From positions 2,976,001-3,040,000 of the forward strand of contig NZ_OU659204.1 in NCBI RefSeq assembly GCF_915403165.1: 64,000 nucleotides of DNA, in the 5' to 3' direction. Below the pieces are notes generated by a model. The model was not told where the DNA came from and did no database searches. It was given only the letters and a program-made list of their open reading frames with translations. Origin of the DNA: Providencia alcalifaciens. Its GTDB lineage: Bacteria; Pseudomonadota; Gammaproteobacteria; Enterobacterales; Enterobacteriaceae. Position numbers and translations under genes: made by a program. This document shows positions 46,738 through 56,605 of the stretch, one piece after another (within the stretch, counting starts at the first letter, position 1; every line of letters starts with the position of its first letter).

Positions 46738-46851
46738 TCGAGGTGCAGCTAGGCGACAAGTAAATGAGTCGCTAGGAGCATACATAAGTATGTGACTAGT
46801 GCGAATGAGCGCAGTCAACAACGCTGCAACTTGAAGTATGACGAGTATAAA
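46738..46851. repeat. ERIC-type repeat next to the fic gene
   Basis: About 114-120 bp: outer arms CGAGGTGCAGC and GCTGCAACTTGAAG, core CTAGGAGCATACATAAGTATGTGACTAG, as in enterobacterial ERIC elements. It ends in GACGAGTATA right against the ancestral fic ATG at 46852, so it supplies the upstream context of that gene. Confidence 0.85.
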
Positions 46852-47469
46852 ATGAATAGATATGATGTATCTAATAGCTAAGGAAAATTTGCTGATGGTT
46901 CTGATGAAGAAGTGCTAGCTAACAAGCTAGGGCTTTCAAACATTGATGATATCAATGATGCTGAGCTTGTCCTGTTAGAAAAACTGTATCAAACCATTTT
47001 TGAAGAACAATTTCCCACTGAGCAAATTACCGTATCACTTATTCAGCGTTGGCAGCGCCAATGGTTAGGGAATGTTTACGAGTGGGCAGGTCAATTACGC
47101 ACAGTAAATATTAGCAAAGGTGGCTTTATGTTTGCCCCTGCGGGTCGTATTGCAAAGTTACTTGATCAATTTGAAAAAGAATATCTAGCAAAGTACACGC
47201 CTTGCACCAATATGAGCCGAGGACAAGTTATAGAGGCTATTGCCACGGTGCATGTGGAATTAATTCTGATACATCCCTTTAGGGAAGGAAATGGGCGCTT
47301 ATCGCGTTTACTTGCGGATGTGATGGCAGTACAAGCTGGTTTCCAGCCACTAGATTATGAAAGTTGGACTCAACACCCCGAGCAGTACATTGCAGCAATC
47401 CACGCTGGGTTAAACCTTAACTATGAACCCATGAAATATTGGGTTAATGAAGCCTTACAAGAGAATTAA
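46852..47469 (+). pseudogene. fic: Fic-domain protein gene with nonsense codon at position 10
   Basis: From the natural ATG at 46852 the frame reads MNRYDVSNS, then TAA (46879-46881), then GKFADGSDEE and the rest in the same frame. From a possible GTG restart at 46912 it gives 185 residues with a complete Fic core: HPFREGNGR at 121-129, the AMP-transfer motif with catalytic His121. Fic enzymes AMPylate target proteins and often act as toxins. No internal [ST]xxxE[GN] inhibitory helix is evident, so a separate antitoxin would be expected. The stop may kill or weaken the toxin. Tail-to-tail overlap of 4 bp with the small gene on the other strand. Confidence 0.82.
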
Positions 47470-47630
47470 ATAGTCAGTTTTAAATACCCAAACTTCTCAC
47501 GTTTCGCTTTCATTTCTTCTTCAAGACGACGAGACTCCTGCCCTGTTTCAATCGCCGTAGAGGTTGCTATCGAACGAATAAGCTGGGTGCGAGTTGGTTT
47601 TGTTGCTTGAATTAATTCATTCTTTTTCAT
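47466..47630 (-). CDS. Small protein with a Fic-antitoxin-like motif
   Basis: 54 residues: MKKNELIQATKPTRTQLIRS, a helical middle, then QESRRLEEEMKAKREKFGYL. The SRRLE at 33-37 resembles the SxxxE core of Fic antitoxins VbhA and YhfG (SRRLEG/SQRLEG in those), with Glu in place of the final Gly. It faces the fic gene tail to tail, not the usual upstream antitoxin order. Basic and helical. The weak upstream GAAG is the only ribosome signal. It may be the antitoxin for the Fic protein, or an unrelated small helical protein. Confidence 0.5.
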   Translation of the reverse strand: MKKNELIQATKPTRTQLIRSIATSTAIETGQESRRLEEEMKAKREKFGYLKLTI

Positions 47631-47791
47631 AGTAGTTTCACTTCAAACTGGCGATAGTGCATTTTATCATCGTTGTTTTATATGGCAACATAGATCACTT
47701 TTCTAATCAAAAATTTTACAGCAGAACGTCATTTCATTTCCGTCTACTTTGAGCTCTTAGTTCAATTGCCAGATGCGCAATTTTATCTCGG

Positions 47792-48178
47792 ATGGGCATT
47801 TCAAGCTATCAACCATTAGAATGGCTTGAAAAGCAAACGTTTATCAATGAAACAATATTTGATATTGTTTCAGTATCACATAACGAGGTTATAACCATGA
47901 TATCAGATCTTGATGGTGGAATTTTCATCCTTAGCTCGATGGCTAAGGAAAGAGTCAAATCAGGTCTACTTGACAGAGCAACAATAGAAGGCTCTAAAGG
48001 CGAGTATACCGTGATTTTTGATGGTTCAGAGTGGGAAGGTAAGCCATTAGTCTTATGCAGCTCCAGACAGCCTTATGAAGCACGAGTCTTCAAAAGTATC
48101 GATGGTGCGGCGGCAGAACTACTACGCATAGGTCTAAGTGAAGCTTCAATCAAAAACACCACCAAATCGAAAGCTTAA
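47792..48178 (+). CDS. Hypothetical protein upstream of the type III R-M genes
   Basis: 128 residues, start ATG at 47792 with a weak ribosome site; ends 14 bp before mod, so probably co-transcribed. No family recognised. Sequence shows a beta-rich middle (NEVITMISDLDGGIFILSSM, EYTVIFDGSEWEGKPLVLCSS) and a Lys/Ser-rich C-terminus (IKNTTKSKA). Location suggests a role or regulatory link to the restriction system, but that is position only. Confidence 0.6.
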   Translation: MGISSYQPLEWLEKQTFINETIFDIVSVSHNEVITMISDLDGGIFILSSMAKERVKSGLLDRATIEGSKGEYTVIFDGSEWEGKPLVLCSSRQPYEARVFKSIDGAAAELLRIGLSEASIKNTTKSKA

Positions 48179-48192
48179 TAATCAGGTTTAAA

Positions 48193-50103
48193 ATGGATAT
48201 GCAAAAAGAAACGATTTTTTCAGAAGTTGAAACTGCTAACAGTAAGCAAATTGCTGTTTTAAAGGCTAACTTTCCGCAGTGTTTTGATAAAAACGGAGCG
48301 TTTATTCAAGAAAAGCTGCTTGAGATCGTCAAATCATCCGATGTTGAACTCTCTAAAGAGTCATACAGCTTAAACTGGCTTGGTAAATCCTATGCCCGGC
48401 TGTTGGCTAACTTACCACCAAAATCGTTGATTACCGAAGATAAAGATCATAACCAACGTAAAGAGAATAAGAACAGTCGGAATCTGTTAATAAAGGGGGA
48501 TAATCTCGAAGTATTAAAGCATATGGTTAATGCTTATTCTGAAAAGGTTAAAATGATTTATATTGATCCTCCATATAACACCGGCTCAGATGGATTTTTA
48601 TATAACGATGATCGTAATTTTACACCTGAACAGCTTTCTGAACTGGCTGTTATCGACCTTGATGAAGCTAAACGGATCCTCGATTTTACTGTTAAAGGAG
48701 CAAGTAGCCACAGTGCGTGGCTAACTTTTATCTATCCTCGACTATATATAGCTCGTGAACTTTTACGTGATGATGGGATAATCTATATCTCCATTGATGA
48801 TCACGAACATAGCCAACTAAAAATACTGTGTGATGAAATTTTTAGCGAGCAAAATTTTGTTGGAAATATAGTTAGAGCGACAGGTCAGACGACAGGACAG
48901 GACAGTGGTGGATTAGGAAATTCATTCGACTATATTTTAGTTTATACAAAATCAAATAATATCGATCTTAGTGGCTTACCGTTAACTGACCATGATCTCA
49001 AACGCTTTCAGAATAAGGATGATATGGGCTACTATGCTTATGATCAAATGAGAAAAACAGGAAGTAATGATAAAAGAGAAGATCGTCCTAACATGTATTA
49101 TTCCGTGCAAGATCCTGACGGTAATGAGGTTTTCCCAATAGCCTCTGCTGGCTATGCAAGTCGTTGGAGATTCAGCAAGGAAACTTATTTACAGCAAGTA
49201 AATAACAATATGATTTTATGGAAAAAAACCACTCGTAATGGACAGGAGGTATGGTGGCCATACGTTAAATATTATGTTGAAGGGCGAACTAAACGTCCAT
49301 CACCTCTATGGACTGAATTAGAAGGTAATAAAAAGGCAGCACGGGATCTTCGCTCATTATTTGATGGGAAAAAAGTCTTTGATTTTCCAAAACCACTTCA
49401 AGTAATACAGAATCTGATACATATAGTGCCTAATGCTTCAAAAGATGATCTAATCTTAGATTTCTTTGCCGGGTCGGGTACAACAGCACATGCAGTAATG
49501 GCTATGAATGCTAACGACGAAGGTAATAGAAGATTTATTTCTATACAAATCCCAGAACAGACATCTCAAACATCTGAAGCACATGAGTTAGGCTTTAAAA
49601 ATATCTATGAATTAACAAAAGAACGACTTTCAAGAGCATCCCAAAGAATTAAAAAAGAATACCCTGATTTTAACGGTGATCTAGGATTCAAATCATTTGA
49701 AATAGTTGATGATTTCCGGGCTAAAGATGAATCTGAACTAACGCTTTCTAACCATACATTTTTTGATGATGCAGTATTGACTCCTGAACAATATGACACC
49801 CTACTGACTACATGGTGCCTGTATGATGGCAGTTTGCTGACAACACCTATTGAAGATGTTGATCTTAATGGTTATAAAGCGCACTTGTGCGATGGTCGTC
49901 TGTATCTGATTGCGCCTAACTTTACTAGTAAGGCTTTGAAAGCTTTACTTCAAAAGCTGGATTTAGACAAAGACTTTTCCCCAAACAAAGTAGTGTTTTA
50001 TGGCAGCAACTTTGAAAGCGCAAAACAGATGGAACTCAATGAAGCACTAAAAAGTTATGCTAATAAAAAATCTATTGATTTAGATTTGGTGGTGAGGAAC
50101 TAA
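48193..50103 (+). CDS. mod: Type III restriction-modification system, DNA methyltransferase (Mod)
   Basis: 636 residues, close to EcoP1/EcoP15 Mod. N6-adenine methyltransferase of the beta class: catalytic motif DPPYNTGSD from residue 125, target-recognition region in the middle, then SAM-binding DFFAGSGTTAHA at 423-434. Mod recognises the asymmetric site and methylates one strand. Preceded by the unknown 128-residue protein and followed after 2 bp by res. No simple-sequence tract typical of phase-variable mod genes is visible. Confidence 0.95.
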   Translation: MDMQKETIFSEVETANSKQIAVLKANFPQCFDKNGAFIQEKLLEIVKSSDVELSKESYSLNWLGKSYARLLANLPPKSLITEDKDHNQRKENKNSRNLLIKGDNLEVLKHMVNAYSEKVKMIYIDPPYNTGSDGFLYNDDRNFTPEQLSELAVIDLDEAKRILDFTVKGASSHSAWLTFIYPRLYIARELLRDDGIIYISIDDHEHSQLKILCDEIFSEQNFVGNIVRATGQTTGQDSGGLGNSFDYILVYTKSNNIDLSGLPLTDHDLKRFQNKDDMGYYAYDQMRKTGSNDKREDRPNMYYSVQDPDGNEVFPIASAGYASRWRFSKETYLQQVNNNMILWKKTTRNGQEVWWPYVKYYVEGRTKRPSPLWTELEGNKKAARDLRSLFDGKKVFDFPKPLQVIQNLIHIVPNASKDDLILDFFAGSGTTAHAVMAMNANDEGNRRFISIQIPEQTSQTSEAHELGFKNIYELTKERLSRASQRIKKEYPDFNGDLGFKSFEIVDDFRAKDESELTLSNHTFFDDAVLTPEQYDTLLTTWCLYDGSLLTTPIEDVDLNGYKAHLCDGRLYLIAPNFTSKALKALLQKLDLDKDFSPNKVVFYGSNFESAKQMELNEALKSYANKKSIDLDLVVRN

Positions 50104-50105
50104 TC

Positions 50106-53018
50106 ATGTCTAAAGGGTTCACTTTCGAAAAGAACTTACCACATCAGAAGGCAGGTGTAGATGCGGTGATGAATGTCTTTGTATCCGCCATACCTAATCA
50201 GACTAATAATGTTGCTATCCGTTTGTTAGCTAATCCAGAACTTAGCCTTACTGAACAACAATACTACAACAACATAAAAAATGTTCAGAAGTTCAATGGT
50301 ATTGAGCATTCAAAAGATAATTACAATGCTAAAAGCAACGTCATTGACATTTCTATGGAGACAGGAACAGGTAAAACCTATACCTACACCAAAACAATTT
50401 TTGACCTGAATAAATCATTTGGCATTAACAAATTTATAATTATTGTTCCTACACTATCAATCAAAGCCGGAACAATTAATTTTTTAAAAAGTGATGCTTT
50501 AAAAGAACACTTTCGAGATGATTATGAGCGAGAGCTAAAGACTTATGTTGTTGAGAGTCAGAAAAGCTCTGGTAAAAACACAAAATCGTATATGCCCCAA
50601 GCTATTCATGATTTTGTTGAAGCAAGTAATTTCAACAAGAAATATATACACATTCTTGTAATCAACTCAGGGATGATTAACTCTAAGTCTTTAACTGACA
50701 CTTATGATGTTGGCTTGCTTGATAATCAGTTTGATACCCCATTTTCTGCGCTTAGTGCGATAAAACCATTCATTATCATTGATGAGCCTCATAAATTTCC
50801 TACGGGTAAAAAGACATGGGAAAATATTGAAAAATTTAATGCTCAATATATTGTTCGTTATGGCGCAACCTTTAGTGAAGGCTATAAGAACTTAGTTTAT
50901 CGTCTTACAGCCGTGGATGCATTCAATGAAGATCTTGTTAAAGGTATTGATGCATATATTGAAGATATTGTTGGTGATGGTAATGCCAACCTCAAGTTTG
51001 TCAAATCTGACGGAAAAGAAGCTACATTTGAACTGAATGAAAACAGCAATAAAAAAACATTTAAGTTAGCCAAAGGTGAATCACTATCTAAAACGCATAG
51101 TGCGATCCATGATTTAGCTCTTGATGCTTTAAACAAGAATACAGCCGTGTTGAGTAATGGTATTGAGCTAAAAATTGGTAGCTCGATAAACCCCTATTCT
51201 TACGATCAGACACTTGCTGATAACATGATGCGTAAAGCTATCAAAGAACACTTTAAGTTAGAAAAAGAGTATCTGACACAAAGGCCACGCATAAAGCCCC
51301 TTACTCTTTTCTTCATTGATGACATTGAAGGCTATCGTGATGGTAATGATATCGCTGGAAGCCTGAAAACTAAGTTCGAAGAATACGTTTTAGCAGAAGC
51401 TACTGAACTGTTAAAAACAGAGAAAGATGAGTTTTATAGAAACTACCTTGAAAAAACTGTTAAGGATATATCTTCTGTTCATGGTGGTTATTTTTCAAAA
51501 GATAACAGTGATAAAGATGACAAAATTGAGCAGGAAATCAACGAAATCCTTCATGACAAAGAGCTTCTATTATCTTTAAAAAATCCTCGACGTTTCATTT
51601 TCTCTAAATGGACGTTGCGTGAGGGATGGGATAACCCAAATGTCTTTCAGATTTGCAAGCTACGTTCAAGCGGCAGCACCACATCAAAACTTCAAGAGGT
51701 AGGGCGTGGTTTGCGTCTTCCGGTTAATGAATATATGTGCCGTGTGAAAGACCGCAATTTTACACTCAACTATTATGTTGATTTTACAGAAAAAGATTTT
51801 GTCGATTCTCTTGTCAAAGAGGTCAACGATAGCTCTTTCAAAGAAACTGTTCCAAGTAAGTTTACTCAAGAACTTAAAGATAAAATCCTATCTCAGTATC
51901 CTGAGCTTTCATCCAGAGCACTCATGAATGAAGTTTTTGATGATGAAATCATTGATGATAATGACAACTTCAAAGATTCTGATTCCTATACACGCTTAAA
52001 AGGTAAATACCCAGCGGCATTCCCTACTGGAGTAAAACCAAGCAAAATCAAAAAAGCTACCGATGGGAAAAAACGCACTAAAATGCGTATTGGCAAGTTC
52101 AGCGAACTGAAAGAACTATGGGATTTAATCAATCAAAAAGCAGTAATTGAGTATAAAATAAGCAGTGAAAATGAATTTTTATCTATTTTCAAGTCATTTA
52201 TGCTCGAAGAAACAGATAGATTTACTAAATCAGGCGTGCATACACGCATTGATAGGATCTACATCCATAATGATACGGCAATGTCGAAAAGTATCGTTAG
52301 TGATGATGATAACTTTGCTAAACTAAACACAATGAGCTATCGAGAATTTCTTGATAACTTATCACAAACTATTTTTGCTAAACATGGTACTTTGCATAAG
52401 GTATTTTGTGATATAAAAGACACTATTAATATTACTGACTATCTGAACATTCAGACAATCAGAAAGATTAAATCCGGCTTTAGCAAGTATTTACTAAATA
52501 ATTCTTTCAACAAGTTCAGTCTTGGCTATAATCTAATTTCTAGCTCTATTCATCCAACAAAATTCACAACCGTAGATGGTGAACCTCTAAACGAGGTATT
52601 ATCAAGTGATCTTGGTGTGTTACATGACAATACAAAGCCGCCATTGGATTCTTATCTCTTTGAAGAAGTCTTTTATGACTCAGAGCTTGAACGACTCAAC
52701 ATAACTGATGGAGAAATACAGTCAGTAGCTGTTTTTACAAAGATACCCAAGAATTCCATTAAGATCCCTGTGGCAGGAGGATACACGTATTCCCCTGACT
52801 TTGCTTATGTAGTTAAAACTACAAGTGGTGATTATTTAAACTTTATCATTGAAACAAAAAATGTAGACGGAAAAGACAGCTTGCGGCTTGAAGAGAAGCG
52901 TAAGATAGAACATGCTCAGGTGCTATTCAATCAGATAAGTCAATCCATTAAAGTTGAATTTAAGACCCAATTCGCTAATGACGAGATATATGAGATAATA
53001 AAGAGCACTCTACCATAA
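50106..53018 (+). CDS. res: Type III restriction-modification system, helicase-nuclease (Res)
   Basis: 970 residues, the EcoP15I Res size. SF2 helicase: Walker A METGTGKTY (84-92), DEPHK motif II (226-230), and helicase motif VI-like QEVGRGLRLP. The C-terminal PD-(D/E)xK nuclease has Asp898 (SPDFAY) and Glu916-x-Lys918 (IIETKN). With Mod it cuts DNA about 25-27 bp from unmodified sites in head-to-head pairs. Both subunits are intact, so the system should be active. A 12-bp perfect hairpin follows the stop. Confidence 0.95.
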   Translation: MSKGFTFEKNLPHQKAGVDAVMNVFVSAIPNQTNNVAIRLLANPELSLTEQQYYNNIKNVQKFNGIEHSKDNYNAKSNVIDISMETGTGKTYTYTKTIFDLNKSFGINKFIIIVPTLSIKAGTINFLKSDALKEHFRDDYERELKTYVVESQKSSGKNTKSYMPQAIHDFVEASNFNKKYIHILVINSGMINSKSLTDTYDVGLLDNQFDTPFSALSAIKPFIIIDEPHKFPTGKKTWENIEKFNAQYIVRYGATFSEGYKNLVYRLTAVDAFNEDLVKGIDAYIEDIVGDGNANLKFVKSDGKEATFELNENSNKKTFKLAKGESLSKTHSAIHDLALDALNKNTAVLSNGIELKIGSSINPYSYDQTLADNMMRKAIKEHFKLEKEYLTQRPRIKPLTLFFIDDIEGYRDGNDIAGSLKTKFEEYVLAEATELLKTEKDEFYRNYLEKTVKDISSVHGGYFSKDNSDKDDKIEQEINEILHDKELLLSLKNPRRFIFSKWTLREGWDNPNVFQICKLRSSGSTTSKLQEVGRGLRLPVNEYMCRVKDRNFTLNYYVDFTEKDFVDSLVKEVNDSSFKETVPSKFTQELKDKILSQYPELSSRALMNEVFDDEIIDDNDNFKDSDSYTRLKGKYPAAFPTGVKPSKIKKATDGKKRTKMRIGKFSELKELWDLINQKAVIEYKISSENEFLSIFKSFMLEETDRFTKSGVHTRIDRIYIHNDTAMSKSIVSDDDNFAKLNTMSYREFLDNLSQTIFAKHGTLHKVFCDIKDTINITDYLNIQTIRKIKSGFSKYLLNNSFNKFSLGYNLISSSIHPTKFTTVDGEPLNEVLSSDLGVLHDNTKPPLDSYLFEEVFYDSELERLNITDGEIQSVAVFTKIPKNSIKIPVAGGYTYSPDFAYVVKTTSGDYLNFIIETKNVDGKDSLRLEEKRKIEHAQVLFNQISQSIKVEFKTQFANDEIYEIIKSTLP

Positions 53019-53024
53019 ATTTGT

Positions 53025-53051
53025 AGTAAAGGAGGCCTAGCCTCCTTTACT
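53025..53051 (+). terminator. Hairpin terminator after res
   Basis: AGTAAAGGAGGC / GCCTCCTTTACT, a perfect 12-bp stem with 3-base loop, 7 bases after the res stop; weak T tail (TTGGTTG). Confidence 0.75.
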
Positions 53052-53117
53052 TGGTTGTAAGCATTGAAAATAAACTATGAAATACTAAATCCTACAAGAA
53101 CACATTTCGATTTACTA

Positions 53118-53835
53118 CTAACAACCATGCTTCAACACTACCTCCAAATACTCGTGCTGCCAATCACCATCAAGCTTATATAAGCTCACAAATCCATCAT
53201 GTTCTAGCGCACAAACACCGCTGTGTGAGCTTACATAATCATAGACTGCGAGACTTTCTAGCCCTTGAATCATATGGGCGAGTAACTTACGTCACATCAC
53301 GACGCCATTTCTTCCACTCCCCATTTTTTGTTTTTAGCTTTGTGGTATTGAATGGCTGCCCAACCTCATTCACGACAGAAAGCCCATACCTATTTTTCTT
53401 TCCTATTTTTAGATACTCGTCAATGAGTTGATTTATGCTTTCGCATAGCTCTGTTGTTTCTAATTTCCAATGTTCCAGTATTTCTGATACATAATCGTTG
53501 GAATAGAGCTTTTGTAGCTTTTTCACCATATTTCCCTTCGCTGACAAACTAACAGAGCCTGCATTAAATATAGTACCGTAGCGGATAGTTTTAACGAGAT
53601 TATCATCGACCCCTAGCGTATCTTTGATAAAGTTCGTTTCTAATACAGATAGTGAATCAGTGCCAATACCGTATTTCTTGAATTCATGCTCTAAGATAGC
53701 TAACTGGCAGCCTTTAATATCATAATTGTACCCGTTAGCTAAACATGCCCATTTCATCTTGCTGGGTAAATATTGAAATCCTGTACCTATTTCAAAAGAA
53801 CGGCTACCCACTTTGGCTGCTTCAACTCTTGTAAC
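53118..53835 (-). pseudogene. Frameshifted remnant of a possible replication/polymerase-type protein
   Basis: The frame is open from the island border (no start codon of its own besides a GTG at 53811), reads GTGFQYLPSKMKWACLANGY, then NYDIKGCQLAILEHEFKKYG, and stops at 53287 after WRRDVT. One base out of frame it continues with KLLAHMIQGLESLAVYDYVS, then SHSGVCALEHDGFVSLYKLD, and stops at 53118. The paired YDIKGCQ and EHDG segments look like the metal-binding motifs of a template-dependent polymerase or phage-plasmid replication protein. Truncated at the 5' end by the mutS-leader repeat and broken by a frameshift. Identity is uncertain. Confidence 0.55.
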
Positions 53836-53852
53836 TTAGCTCACCCGCTGCT

Positions 53853-54080
53853 CAATAACATTGCGAGGTAAATTCCCCGTTATTAGCAGTACAAGTTTTC
53901 CCTTAACTGGGCTACTATGAGGGTCGCAAACGCCCTTTCAACTTTCCGCGAATTCACCCTAACAAAAAGATAAAATAGCGTTTACGCCGAAAGTCAAAAG
54001 CCCATAAATACATCAAATATTCAACAAGTTAAAAACATGACAGAAAACCAAAGTTTCGAATCCCATACACCAATGATGCA
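53853..54080 (+). repeat. Direct repeat (right copy) spanning the mutS promoter and start
   Basis: Partner of 46369-46596. This copy continues into the full mutS gene. Just to its left lies the truncated polymerase-like remnant, so this border marks the right end of the island. Confidence 0.95.
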
Positions 54081-56604
54081 GCAGTACTTAAAACTCAAAG
54101 CACAACATCCTGATATTTTGCTGTTTTATCGTATGGGGGATTTTTACGAACTGTTCTTTGATGATGCTAAAAAAGCCTCTCAGTTACTGGATATTTCTCT
54201 CACCAAGCGTGGTCAATCTGCCGGTCAACCTATCCCGATGGCGGGTGTTCCTCACCATGCGGCCGAAAACTATTTAGCGCGATTGGTGCAGATGGGCGAA
54301 TCTGTCGCCATTTGCGAGCAAATTGGTGATCCTGCCACCAGTAAAGGTCCTGTTGAGCGCCAAGTGGTGCGTATTGTGACACCGGGCACCATCACCGATG
54401 AAGCATTACTCAATGAACGCCAAGACAACTTACTAGCAGCAGTATGGCAAGAGTCTCAAGGCTATGGTTTTGCAACCTTAGATATCGCATCGGGCCGTTT
54501 TATCATCAGTGAAATTGATGATGATGAGTCATTAAAAGCCGAGCTTCAGCGTACCCGCCCAGCGGAATTACTCTATCCTGAAGATTTCGCTAGCATGTCA
54601 TTGATTGAACTTAATAAAGGCTTACGTCGCCGCCCATTATGGGAATATGAATTAGACACTGCAAAACAGCAATTAAACCTGCAATTTGGCACCAAAGATT
54701 TAATCGGATTTGGCGTTGAAAATGCGCACAAAGCCTTACGCGCTGCAGGTTGCTTGCTTCAATATGTGAAAGATACTCAGCGAACTTCGTTGCCACACAT
54801 TCGTAGCATTATCATGGAAAAACAACAAGATAATGTAATTTTAGATGCAGCAACTCGCCGAAATTTAGAGTTAACCCAAAACCTTGCTGGGGGTACCGAA
54901 AATACCCTTGCCGCAATTCTGGACAAGTGTGTCACCCCAATGGGGAGCCGTATGCTAAAACGCTGGCTTCATACCCCATTGCGTAACCTCACCGTATTGA
55001 ACAACCGCCAGCAAGCCATTGGTGCACTGCAACAATACGGTTTTGAGCTACAGCCGTTCCTTCGCCAAATCGGTGACTTGGAGCGTGTACTCGCTCGTCT
55101 CGCATTACGCTCAGCGCGTCCTCGCGACTTAACGCGCATGCGTCATGCATTCCAGCAATATCATGATATTCACCAAATTCTGGCGCAATCAGATTGCGGC
55201 TACCTCGGTGCGCTAACGCAACGTATTGGTCAATTCGATGAGCTACAAAGCTTGCTCGAAAAAGCGATTGTTGATGCGCCACCTGTTTTAGTTCGTGATG
55301 GCGGCGTCATTGCCCCTGGTTACAACAGCGAACTTGATGAGTGGCGTGCATTGGCCGATGGCGCAACGGATTACCTCGATCGCTTAGAAATTCGTGAGCG
55401 TGAAAAACTGGGCATCGATACCCTAAAAGTGGGCTATAACGCGGTACATGGTTACTACATTCAAGTGAGCCGTGGACAAAGCCACCTCACGCCAATTCAT
55501 TATGTTCGTCGCCAAACGCTGAAAAATGCTGAGCGCTACATTATCCCTGAATTGAAAGAGTATGAAGATAAAGTACTAACATCAAAAGGCAAAGCACTCG
55601 CTATCGAAAAAGCCTTGTATGATGAACTGTTTGATATGCTGCTGCCGCATTTAGCCGCGTTACAAACCAGTGCTGAAGCTCTGGCTGAGTTAGATGTCCT
55701 ATCCACCCTCGCAGAGCGCGCAGATACCCTTGGTTACGCCTGCCCTCAATTAACAGACAAACCCGGCATTCAAATTACAGAAGGTCGCCACCCTGTTGTC
55801 GAGCAAGTACTTAGTGAGCCTTTTATTTCTAACCCGCTGTCTCTTTCTCCACAGCGCCGCTTGCTGATCATTACAGGCCCCAATATGGGAGGTAAGAGTA
55901 CCTATATGCGCCAAACTGCACTGATCACCTTACTGGCTTATATCGGGAGTTTTGTGCCGGCCAGTAAAGCCGTCATTGGGCCAATTGACCGTATATTTAC
56001 ACGCGTCGGAGCCTCTGATGACCTCGCATCTGGGCGTTCAACCTTTATGGTAGAGATGACCGAAACGGCGAATATTCTGCACAATGCCACTGAACACAGC
56101 TTAGTGTTAATGGATGAAATTGGCCGCGGCACATCGACCTATGATGGGCTTTCTTTAGCGTGGGCCTGTGCCGAAAACTTAGTTAATCGCATTAAAGCGA
56201 TGACCTTATTTGCGACTCACTACTTTGAATTAACCACCTTACCGGAAAAACTGGAAGGTGCGGTCAATATTCACCTCGATGCGATTGAACACGGTGATAC
56301 CATCGCCTTTATGCACAATGTGCAAGATGGCGCAGCGAGCAAGAGTTACGGTTTAGCCGTTGCTTCACTGGCTGGCGTCCCGAAAGAAGTGATCAAACGC
56401 GCGAAGCAAAAACTCAAAGAGCTAGAAGTTATCTCCAATAATGCCAATACCAGTCATGTAGATAGTGCTCAACTGAGCTTCTTAGGGACGGTGGAAGAGG
56501 AGCCATCCCCAGTATTAGCGGCTTTAGATGAAATCGACCCTGACAAGCTGACTCCACGCCAAGCCCTTGATTGGTTATATCGTTTAAAGGAAATGGATAA
56601 GTAG
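54037..56604 (+). CDS. mutS: DNA mismatch repair ATPase MutS
   Basis: 855 residues, complete. Mismatch-reading Phe36-x-Glu38 ([11 protein letters not shown]), connector and lever domains, then ATPase with Walker [10 protein letters not shown] from residue 614, [12 protein letters not shown]alker B/signature and the ATHYFELT switch; the last ~35 residues form the tetramer helix ([14 protein letters not shown]). Recognises base mismatches and recruits MutL. Its promoter and first codons are the right-hand copy of the island repeat, so the gene was rebuilt at island entry and should still work. miaE follows after 1 bp. Confidence 0.97.
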   Translation: MTENQSFESHTPMMQQYLKLKAQHPDILLFYRMGDFYELFFDDAKKASQLLDISLTKRGQSAGQPIPMAGVPHHAAENYLARLVQMGESVAICEQIGDPATSKGPVERQVVRIVTPGTITDEALLNERQDNLLAAVWQESQGYGFATLDIASGRFIISEIDDDESLKAELQRTRPAELLYPEDFASMSLIELNKGLRRRPLWEYELDTAKQQLNLQFGTKDLIGFGVENAHKALRAAGCLLQYVKDTQRTSLPHIRSIIMEKQQDNVILDAATRRNLELTQNLAGGTENTLAAILDKCVTPMGSRMLKRWLHTPLRNLTVLNNRQQAIGALQQYGFELQPFLRQIGDLERVLARLALRSARPRDLTRMRHAFQQYHDIHQILAQSDCGYLGALTQRIGQFDELQSLLEKAIVDAPPVLVRDGGVIAPGYNSELDEWRALADGATDYLDRLEIREREKLGIDTLKVGYNAVHGYYIQVSRGQSHLTPIHYVRRQTLKNAERYIIPELKEYEDKVLTSKGKALAIEKALYDELFDMLLPHLAALQTSAEALAELDVLSTLAERADTLGYACPQLTDKPGIQITEGRHPVVEQVLSEPFISNPLSLSPQRRLLIITGPNMGGKSTYMRQTALITLLAYIGSFVPASKAVIGPIDRIFTRVGASDDLASGRSTFMVEMTETANILHNATEHSLVLMDEIGRGTSTYDGLSLAWACAENLVNRIKAMTLFATHYFELTTLPEKLEGAVNIHLDAIEHGDTIAFMHNVQDGAASKSYGLAVASLAGVPKEVIKRAKQKLKELEVISNNANTSHVDSAQLSFLGTVEEEPSPVLAALDEIDPDKLTPRQALDWLYRLKEMDK

Positions 56605-56605
56605 C

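Larger units (their letters stand above)
46168..46851. other. Intergenic region holding palindrome, mutS-leader copy and ERIC element
   Basis: No complete gene. Contains the 46211-46246 palindrome, the copy of the mutS promoter and first codons (46369-46596) and the ERIC-type repeat (46738-46851). The copied mutS start at 46553 opens a 22-codon frame ([14 protein letters not shown], then HGCVSVEI and stop). Confidence 0.75.

Noticed and set aside
46879..46881. Readthrough or selenocysteine recoding at the fic stop
   Set aside because: The codon is TAA, not TGA, and no recoding structure is evident; simple nonsense mutation with possible GTG restart is the plainer reading.
48193..50103. Phase-variable type III methyltransferase
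   Set aside because: No long homopolymer or tandem simple repeat is visible in the mod reading frame.
53225..53431. 68-codon plus-strand frame at the island right end
   Set aside because: Antisense to the polymerase-like remnant with no start signals.
46369..53852. Complete integrative element or prophage
   Set aside because: No integrase, excisionase, structural or conjugation gene is present between the repeats; only cargo and a broken remnant remain.
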